From an uncultured Vampirovibrio sp. (GTDB lineage: Bacteria; Cyanobacteriota; Vampirovibrionia; Gastranaerophilales; Gastranaerophilaceae): a stretch of 64,000 nt of DNA. Made by a program: the position numbers and the translations under genes. Within the stretch, counting starts at the first letter, position 1. Each line of letters begins with the position of its first letter. Location: positions 136,175-200,174 of the forward strand of contig CAJUAL010000003.1 of assembly GCA_910584405.1 (NCBI GenBank), written 5' to 3'. Below, in pieces: positions 58,714 through 64,000 of the stretch. The notes beneath the pieces are model-generated. The model searched no databases and was not told the origin of the DNA. It saw only the letters and a program-made list of their open reading frames with translations.

Positions 58714-59712
58714 ATGAGTGAACAAAAAATAGCTGTATTAGGCTACGGACTTTGGGGAAGAAATATTGTTCGTAACTTTTATAATTTAAATGCTTTAGGT
58801 ATGGTTTGTGACTTAGATGAGGAAAACCTTGCAAAAGTCAGAGAACAGTATCCGGGAGTAAAAACAACAAGAGATTTTCATGATATTTTGAACTCTGATG
58901 AGATTACGGGGGTTGTTGTGGTAACTCCTTCTCATACTCATTATAAGTTTGTAAAAGCAATGCTTGAAGCAGGGAAACACGTATATGTGGAAAAACCTAT
59001 ATCAACTGTTGCGCAAGAAGCAAGAGATTTAGCAGATTTAGCCGACAGTAAAGGATTAGTCTTAATGGTAGGACACCTGCTTTTATATCATCCTGCAGTA
59101 AACCGTTTAAAAATGTTGATTGACGAGGGTGCCTTAGGTGAAATCGTTTATGCTCAATCTGACAGATTAAATATAAATTATTTCAAAAATGATAGAAGTG
59201 TAATGTGGGATTTAGCGCCTCACGATGTTTCTATGATGAGTTATGTTACAGGTAAAGACCCTGTAAGAGTTATTTCAGCAGTCGGTGCATCTTCTGACCG
59301 AAATGATATTATGGATATAACTCATATTTCAATTGAATTTGAAGGCGGCATGGTTGGACAAATTTCAGATAGCTGGATTACACCGAGAAAACATGTTCAA
59401 CTGCTTGTTCGCGGAACAAAGAAAACTGCAATCCTAGATGACACAGTTCCTGAAAATAAGTTAACTATTTATGATAACTTTAAGGCAGGAAGCAGTGAAG
59501 TTGTTCAGCCGGATGTTTTAGAAATTGAACCGTTAAAATTGGAATGCCAGCACTTTATAAGCTGTTGTGAAACAGGTAAAAAAGCTCGTTCTGATGGGGA
59601 AAACGGTTTTATTGTAGTAAGTATATTAGAAGAAGCAGAAAAAATTATGCTTGGTGACAGGGCTAAGAATTTAGATAATGTTGATTGGGCACTGTCAAGA
59701 ACTAAAAAGTAA
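58714..59712 (+). CDS. Gfo/Idh/MocA-family oxidoreductase
   Basis: 332 residues. Rossmann start 'IAVLGYGLWGRNIVRNFYN', the 'EKPIS' motif of the family ('GKHVYVEKPISTVAQEARDL'), 'LMVGHLLLYHPAVNRLKMLI', and a catalytic His in 'WDLAPHDVSMMSYVTG'. NAD(P)-dependent, often acting on nucleotide sugars or inositols; here it sits beside a glycosyltransferase, suggesting sugar precursor synthesis for a glycan. The substrate is inferred only from context. Confidence 0.9.
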   Translation: MSEQKIAVLGYGLWGRNIVRNFYNLNALGMVCDLDEENLAKVREQYPGVKTTRDFHDILNSDEITGVVVVTPSHTHYKFVKAMLEAGKHVYVEKPISTVAQEARDLADLADSKGLVLMVGHLLLYHPAVNRLKMLIDEGALGEIVYAQSDRLNINYFKNDRSVMWDLAPHDVSMMSYVTGKDPVRVISAVGASSDRNDIMDITHISIEFEGGMVGQISDSWITPRKHVQLLVRGTKKTAILDDTVPENKLTIYDNFKAGSSEVVQPDVLEIEPLKLECQHFISCCETGKKARSDGENGFIVVSILEEAEKIMLGDRAKNLDNVDWALSRTKK

Positions 59713-59733
59713 AAGAGAGGTTAAAAGTTTATA

Positions 59734-60342
59734 ATGGATATTAAAAATAATACTGCAAATATTGTTTCTATAAGCAGAATATTTGTAGCTTTTGCAGCTA
59801 TTGCATTGTTATTTGTACATACAACATATGCTTATGTTTGGGCGGTTGTTTTAACAATAATCGCATTTGCTATGGACGGAGTTGACGGATATATTGCCAG
59901 AAAATACAATCAAGCTTCAGAATGGGGCTCTGTATTAGATATTATGGGGGATAGAATTGTTGAAGCTTCATATTGGATTGTCTTTGCAGTTATGGGTTGG
60001 TTAAATATTTTATTCCCGATTATATGTATTGCAAGAGCTTTTACAACAGATAGTATCAGAAGTGTTGCTTTATCTAAAGGCATGACCGCTTTTGGAGATA
60101 AATCTATGCAGTCTACAGCTTGGGGTAAATTTATTTGCGGTTCAAAATTTATGAGAATAAGCTATGCTGTTGCCAAAGTTGCTGCATTTGTATTATTAAT
60201 TGTGGCTTATATTCCTGATTTGGATCTTAAATTTGCTGATCCTATAAGATTTGTTGCTGTAATTCTGGCATGGTTGGCTATTATTTTCTGTGTAGTCAGA
60301 GCAATTCCTGTAGTGGCAGAAAGCGGAAAGTTGTTTAAATAG
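59734..60342 (+). CDS. CDP-alcohol phosphatidyltransferase family protein
   Basis: 202 residues with several membrane helices and the CDP-OH motif D-G-x2-D-G...A-R-x8-G-x3-D-x3-D ('MDGVDGYIARKYNQASEWGS' then 'VLDIMGDRIVE'). It joins a CDP-linked lipid to an alcohol; product (PG-phosphate, PI-phosphate or similar) is not determined by the motif. The long 'SIRSVALSKGMTAFGDKS' insertion after the motif is distinctive. Follows the oxidoreductase by 21 bp. Confidence 0.9.
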   Translation: MDIKNNTANIVSISRIFVAFAAIALLFVHTTYAYVWAVVLTIIAFAMDGVDGYIARKYNQASEWGSVLDIMGDRIVEASYWIVFAVMGWLNILFPIICIARAFTTDSIRSVALSKGMTAFGDKSMQSTAWGKFICGSKFMRISYAVAKVAAFVLLIVAYIPDLDLKFADPIRFVAVILAWLAIIFCVVRAIPVVAESGKLFK

Positions 60343-60362
60343 TAGAAGGATAAAATTTAAGT

Positions 60363-60899
60363 ATGAAAAATGTTATAGTTTGGTGCTGTATTATTATCTG
60401 TGCTTTTTTATTTTTTAAAAATAATTTTAATTTTCAAAAATGTATTGTTAATGCAAATGGAACTTGTATTACTAAAATTGAAAAAATTACCAATGTAAAC
60501 GGAGATTACTTAAAGGGTGCAATAAAACAGTGCGGTGGAAAGAAAAATTTGCCAACAAAACAAGATTTATTGAATCTTAAAAGTTTCCTATATCTAAGTG
60601 AGCCCGGAGAATCCTCAGGTATAGTTATTTCCCCGGGAGAAAGTCTATCTGAGGCTGATGCAATGAAACTTTTACAAGAAGATAAAAAGGCAAGTATTAA
60701 TAAAGAACATTTTAAATATTTTGAAAAGTATGCATATCAGGGTGAGTTCCGCGTTCTGTCTTCTGAAACCCGAGGCGATAGTGTATATTTTAGAGATTTT
60801 GGAAGTTCAAGTTCTAAGTATGCGCTTATTAATCCAACTAATCAGAAGCTATTCTCGCTTTACATTTCGCCTTTTGTCACGGTATGTGTAAAACATTAA
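60363..60899 (+). CDS. Membrane-anchored protein of unknown function
   Basis: 178 residues. A short cytoplasmic start is followed by one hydrophobic helix (residues 4-20, 'VIVWCCIIICAFLFF'). The extracytoplasmic part has paired Cys (around residues 27, 37 and 58), 'GDYLKGAIKQCGGKKNLPTK', 'SGIVISPGESLSEADAMKLL' and a Tyr/Phe-rich C-terminus with a final Cys. It may be pilin-like in build but lacks the FTLAE motif. No domain is recognised. It lies 20 bp after the CDP-alcohol gene. Confidence 0.55.
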   Translation: MKNVIVWCCIIICAFLFFKNNFNFQKCIVNANGTCITKIEKITNVNGDYLKGAIKQCGGKKNLPTKQDLLNLKSFLYLSEPGESSGIVISPGESLSEADAMKLLQEDKKASINKEHFKYFEKYAYQGEFRVLSSETRGDSVYFRDFGSSSSKYALINPTNQKLFSLYISPFVTVCVKH

Positions 60900-60922
60900 T
60901 TTAGAAATGGAATAAATTTATA

Positions 60923-61372
60923 ATGACTAAACTTAATATTGTTCTATATGAACCCGAAATCCCTCAAAATACCGGTAATATTGCAAGACTTTGTGCTTGC
61001 TGTGGTGCAAGTTTGTATCTTGTAGGCAAGCTTGGTTTTTCTTTATCAAGTAAATATACAAAACGTGCAGGACTTGATTATTGGGAAAGTGTAGATTTAC
61101 ATAAAGTCGATACAATGGAACAGTTGTACGATGAATTTCCTGACGGTACATTTTATTATTTGACAACAAAGACTGATAAATTGTACACAGATATTGAGTT
61201 TAAAGACGGAGATTTTATTGTGTTTGGTCCTGAAACACGAGGTTTACCTGATAAATACGTGAAGGATTCTCATGCCAGAACTATTCCGATGAAAGAAGGT
61301 CAAAGAAGCTTAAATTTATCAAATTCTGTTGCAATTGTAGCTTACGAGGCGATAAGGCAAAATGGATTATAA
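60923..61372 (+). CDS. trmL: tRNA (cytidine/uridine-34 2'-O)-methyltransferase
   Basis: 149 residues of the minimal SpoU (trefoil-knot) fold: motif 1 'EIPQNTGNIARLCACCGASL', motif 2 'FIVFGPETRGLPDKY', motif 3 'IPMKEGQRSLNLSNSVAIVA'. Methylates the ribose of the wobble base in tRNA-Leu. Overlaps the next gene by 11 bp. Confidence 0.94.
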   Translation: MTKLNIVLYEPEIPQNTGNIARLCACCGASLYLVGKLGFSLSSKYTKRAGLDYWESVDLHKVDTMEQLYDEFPDGTFYYLTTKTDKLYTDIEFKDGDFIVFGPETRGLPDKYVKDSHARTIPMKEGQRSLNLSNSVAIVAYEAIRQNGL

Positions 61373-62186
61373 ACTTCCTTCGCGTGTTGAAAATTCTAAT
61401 AAATCAACTTATGGCAGAGTTTTAAATATAGCAGGTTCTGATTACATGCCGGGAGCTGCATATTTATCAAGTGTGTCTGCGCTAAAAATGGGTTGCGGAT
61501 ATTGTTTTTTATGTTCAACAGAGCGAGTAATTGATGCTGTTGCGGCTCAAACTCAAAATGTTGTGTTTGTACCGCATTCAAATTTGCTGCAAGCTTTATA
61601 TCCTGCCGATGTTGTATCTTTTGGCTGTGGTTTATCTCAAGCAGCTTTCGCCAAAGATATATTTGCACAGGTGCTGGATAGTATTTCTGTTAATATCCCC
61701 CTGATTGTTGATGCTGACGGGTTAAATATTATCTCTGAAAATCCTGATATGTTTATCTCAAAAGGTCTTTTATCCGTAGTGTTTACTCCGCATCCACTTG
61801 AGGCGGCAAGGCTTTTAGATTGCTCGTTAGAAGAGGTTTTAGCGGATATAAAATTATCAGCGAAAAAGATTTCTGAAAAATATAACTGTATAACTGTTTT
61901 GAAAACCCATAGGACTGTTGTTGTTTCACCTGACGGGCGAATTTATGAAAATACAACGGGTAATAATGCCATGGCAAAAGCAGGTTCCGGTGATGTTTTA
62001 TGCGGGATGATTTCAGGGTTGGCAGCTCAAGGTATGGATTTATTTGAAGCTTCTTCTCTTGCAGTTTATCTGCATGGGCTTAGCGGTGATTTGGCAGCAG
62101 AAAAGCTTACCGCCTACTCAGTTATGGCTGAGGATTTGATAAGCTTTATTCCGAATGCTGTTAAATTATATTTAAATAATAATTAG
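61362..62186 (+). CDS. nnrD: ADP-dependent NAD(P)H-hydrate dehydratase
   Basis: 274 residues with the ribokinase-like fold of the NnrD family: 'TYGRVLNIAGSDYMPGAAYL', 'GCGLSQAAFAKDIFAQVLDS', 'FTPHPLEAARLLDCSLEEVL', and the ATP/ADP site 'NAMAKAGSGDVLCGMISGLA'. Repairs hydrated NAD(P)H. The usual fused epimerase (NnrE) domain is absent. Starts within trmL; ends overlapping the convergent small gene by 4 bp. Confidence 0.93.
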   Translation: MDYKLPSRVENSNKSTYGRVLNIAGSDYMPGAAYLSSVSALKMGCGYCFLCSTERVIDAVAAQTQNVVFVPHSNLLQALYPADVVSFGCGLSQAAFAKDIFAQVLDSISVNIPLIVDADGLNIISENPDMFISKGLLSVVFTPHPLEAARLLDCSLEEVLADIKLSAKKISEKYNCITVLKTHRTVVVSPDGRIYENTTGNNAMAKAGSGDVLCGMISGLAAQGMDLFEASSLAVYLHGLSGDLAAEKLTAYSVMAEDLISFIPNAVKLYLNNN

Positions 62187-62434
62187 AATCTGAAATCAAT
62201 TTCGTTAGCACAGTTTTTTGGTGCTATCGGTTCGATAATTGGGGTTGTTGGCGAAAAGTATACTGGAGTCGCAGCTTTTTTAGGACGCACCTTTAGGCTT
62301 ATCATTGCGTTGCGTCCGTCTGGACGTAAGTATTCACTTGGTTCTGTTACAGCTGATTGTAATCGTTGTACTATATTTTTTGTTGCTGTTGCTATTTTTG
62401 TTTCAGCTTTTGATGCCACTGGGGTTAAATACAT
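62183..62434 (-). CDS. Small conserved-looking protein, unknown
   Basis: 83 residues, basic, Pro- and Ala-rich in the second half ('RPKKAATPVYFSPTTPIIEP'), with an N-terminal amphipathic helix ('KAETKIATATKNIVQRLQSA'). No signal peptide or known domain. A strong ribosome site (AAGGAG, 8 bp before the ATG) supports expression. It lies downstream of speD, separated by a hairpin. Confidence 0.5.
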   Translation of the reverse strand: MYLTPVASKAETKIATATKNIVQRLQSAVTEPSEYLRPDGRNAMISLKVRPKKAATPVYFSPTTPIIEPIAPKNCANEIDFRF

Positions 62435-62505
62435 TTTATTTCTCCTTTTTTATTTGTATTTGGGGTCTTACTTTCTACTATTAAATACCTTGATGTTTTT
62501 TATTA

Positions 62506-62554
62506 AATAGCCCGATAGGGTAGTATTCGTTTTTCTCTCTCCTATCGGGTTATT
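62506..62554. terminator. Hairpin between speD and the small downstream gene
   Basis: AATAGCCCGATAGG and CCTATCGGGTTATT form a 14-bp stem with one G-U pair and a 21-nt T-rich loop. It may end the speD transcript or regulate the gene at 62434; the T-rich side lies on the plus strand. Confidence 0.45.
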
Positions 62555-62581
62555 AATTCTTTTTATTTATAAACTATAATT

Positions 62582-63037
62582 TTAGCTTTCGATTTGTGAC
62601 ATAATTTCAAACGGTTTTTCAACGACTTTCATTTCTTGTCTTGTGATGATACCGCGTTTTAATTCAGAGAAACTTGCTTTTTTAGAGCAGAATTTGCTTT
62701 TCAAAAATTCATAAGCAACTTTCGGGTCACATTTTGTACCGCAGGTAAATAAGTCTACCGCAGCATAACCAAGTTCAGGCCAAGTATGGATAGCCAGGTG
62801 GCTTTCAGAGATAATAACAACCCCTGAAACTCCGTACGGGCTGAACATATGGAAACATTTTTGTACGATAGTTGCTCCGCATTCTAAAGCTGCATCTATC
62901 ATGTATTTTTCAACTTTATCGATACTGTTTAAAGTATTCGGATCACATTCAAAAAATTCTGCTAACACGTGTTGTCCTAAATTAATTTCATTTATTTCAG
63001 AATTTTTTTCAAACATGTCTAAAGGTGAGTCTGTCAA
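62582..63037 (-). CDS. speD: S-adenosylmethionine decarboxylase proenzyme
   Basis: 151 residues of the prokaryotic class 1B form. The autocleavage site is the Glu-Ser in 'VIISESHLAIHTWPELGYAA', where Ser becomes the pyruvoyl group; 'VDLFTCGTKCDPKVAYEFLK' holds the catalytic Cys. It makes decarboxylated SAM, the aminopropyl donor for spermidine. No speE is nearby. Single gene with a strong ribosome site (AAGGAG region). Confidence 0.95.
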   Translation of the reverse strand: MTDSPLDMFEKNSEINEINLGQHVLAEFFECDPNTLNSIDKVEKYMIDAALECGATIVQKCFHMFSPYGVSGVVIISESHLAIHTWPELGYAAVDLFTCGTKCDPKVAYEFLKSKFCSKKASFSELKRGIITRQEMKVVEKPFEIMSQIES

Positions 63038-63249
63038 TTTATTTGTTCTCCTTATGTCATAAATGTATATTTCACACTATTACATAATATAATAAAAATT
63101 TATTTTTTGTTAGTTTTTTATCAGAAACTTTTTCTATGAATTTGAATTACTGTCATAAAGACACTTATAGGTTAATTTTTAAATATTTTCTATTGTTAAG
63201 TTTTATTAATCCTATACTAAAACTCTTTCCTTTGTATTAGAATCTGAGT

Positions 63250-63972
63250 ATGAATAATAAGATTTTAGTAGTTGATGATGATGTTGCGATAAATGAATTA
63301 ATTAAGGTTAATTTAGAATTATCGGGATATAAAGTTATTCAGGCATTTGATGGCGTGAAGGGGTTTGCGCTTGCGAAGCAGGAATTACCTTCGATTGTTG
63401 TTTTGGATGTTATGATGCCTGAAGTTGACGGGTTTACTGTTGCTAAAAGAATACGTCAAAATGATGAAACAAAAAATATCCCAATTATTATGTTAACAGC
63501 ATTATCTCAACTTAATGATAAAGTGAACGGCTTTAATATAGGTGTTGACGATTATTTGGTTAAGCCGTTTGAGGTGGAAGAGCTTTTGGTTAGGGTTAGA
63601 GCGCTGTTAAAACGTACAAATCAAATTCCTGAATCCGCGTCAACAAGAGATTTGCTTACTTTAGGTGAAATTACGCTTTTGCCTGAAATGTATTGCGTAA
63701 AGATTAATGACTCTCAGGTTAAGCTTACTCCTATTGAATTTGAGATATTTAATTTGTTGTTTCAAAACCATGGAAATATGGTATCGTCAGCTAAATTATT
63801 AAAAGAAATCTGGGGATACTCTCCTGATGATGATATAGAAACAATAAGAGTTCATATAAGACATTTGCGCAGTAAAATTGATAAAATTTCAAATGGTAAA
63901 AAATATATTAAAACAATATATGGCGGCGGATATAAATTAGATATGATTAATGTATATTGCCATTGCCGGTAA
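63250..63972 (+). CDS. OmpR/PhoB-family response regulator
   Basis: 240 residues. A canonical receiver: acidic pair 'ILVVDDDVAIN', phosphoacceptor Asp in 'VVLDVMMPEVDGFTVAKRI', Thr in 'PIIMLTALSQ', Lys in 'VDDYLVKPFEVEELLVRV'. The C-terminal winged helix has 'VKLTPIEFEIFNLLFQNHGN' and 'ETIRVHIRHLRSKIDKI', 'YIKTIYGGGYKL'. The type resembles the RpaA/RpaB-like regulators of cyanobacteria. No kinase is adjacent in the window. No ribosome site; TATTAG 9 bp upstream suggests a near-leaderless message. Confidence 0.95.
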   Translation: MNNKILVVDDDVAINELIKVNLELSGYKVIQAFDGVKGFALAKQELPSIVVLDVMMPEVDGFTVAKRIRQNDETKNIPIIMLTALSQLNDKVNGFNIGVDDYLVKPFEVEELLVRVRALLKRTNQIPESASTRDLLTLGEITLLPEMYCVKINDSQVKLTPIEFEIFNLLFQNHGNMVSSAKLLKEIWGYSPDDDIETIRVHIRHLRSKIDKISNGKKYIKTIYGGGYKLDMINVYCHCR

Positions 63973-64000
63973 CATCGGAAGCGGAAAGACCACGCTGACC
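63950..64000 (+). CDS. Deoxynucleoside kinase-like P-loop protein, start only
   Basis: The ATG at 63950 lies inside the end of the response regulator gene (23-bp overlap) and encodes MYIAIAGNIGSGKTTLT up to the edge of the window. The P-loop 'GNIGSGKTTL' after a short beta strand is typical of deoxyadenosine/deoxyguanosine kinases. The rest lies outside the window. Confidence 0.65.
   Translation, partial: MYIAIAGNIGSGKTTLT

Overview
The window is a 64 kb, AT-rich, gene-dense bacterial chromosome segment that looks like a gut-type member of the non-photosynthetic sister lineage of Cyanobacteria (Melainabacteria/Vampirovibrionia, probably Gastranaerophilales). This is inferred from four things: an F-type ATP synthase cluster ordered a-c-b'-b-delta-alpha-gamma that ends after gamma, as in cyanobacteria, where beta and epsilon lie elsewhere; type IV pilin-like proteins with an A/FTLAE prepilin motif; a biotin-dependent sodium-pump decarboxylase set; and several lineage-type hypothetical proteins. 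No plasmid, prophage, CRISPR array or rRNA operon is visible.

Layout. 1-1336: end of a GntR-type regulator, a pilin-like gene and a divergent XRE regulator around a perfect palindrome. 1411-8238: smc-scpA-scpB condensin operon running into a TPR metalloprotease and a pilin-like gene whose frame is broken at a run of eight G. 8231-14835: PHP phosphoesterase, membrane protein, RNase PH, two small exported charged proteins, acetolactate synthase, a PurN-like protein and two small hypotheticals. 14967-19002 (minus): birA-oadG-oadA-oadB, a biotinylated Na+-pumping decarboxylase with its own biotin ligase. 19756-24791: ATP synthase. 24792-28200 (minus): two paralogous unknown proteins. 28615-32385: LCP ligase, nitroreductase, DUF3137 and LemA. 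32426-36969: tRNA-Arg(CCG), two CHAP amidases, trpR-trpB, adenylate kinase and tRNA-Arg(CCU). 37152-47297: PNPase, an 819-aa unknown protein, a PfkB kinase, a two-component pair, a PilZ protein and a short PLP decarboxylase-like protein. 47440-51630: lytic transglycosylase, a pilin remnant with a divergent HTH gene, queA, yidC and tRNA-Pro(UGG). 51709-54398: MBOAT plus AlgJ-like acetylation pair. 54581-64000: envelope and metabolism genes (acyltransferase, nitrilase, PBP4, GT2, Gfo/Idh, CDP-alcohol transferase, TrmL, NAD(P)HX dehydratase), SpeD, an OmpR-type response regulator and the first codons of a nucleoside kinase.

The strongest unexplained signal is a short N-terminal tag shared by at least seven otherwise mostly unrelated proteins. 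They begin with a short polar stretch, often starting MKI, which ends in a [I/L/V/S]-x-F-[T/G/N/Q]-[G/S/A] motif just before the presumed folded part. One carrier is an otherwise ordinary adenylate kinase, so the tag looks modular. Other notable signals are a trpR gene with a consensus promoter, an overlapping inverted repeat and an apparently leaderless start; a possible phase-variable pilin; peptidoglycan hydrolases without Sec signals; and partial duplications at the 3' ends of two tRNA genes.

All calls come from reading the sequence and from family knowledge. No database search was possible.
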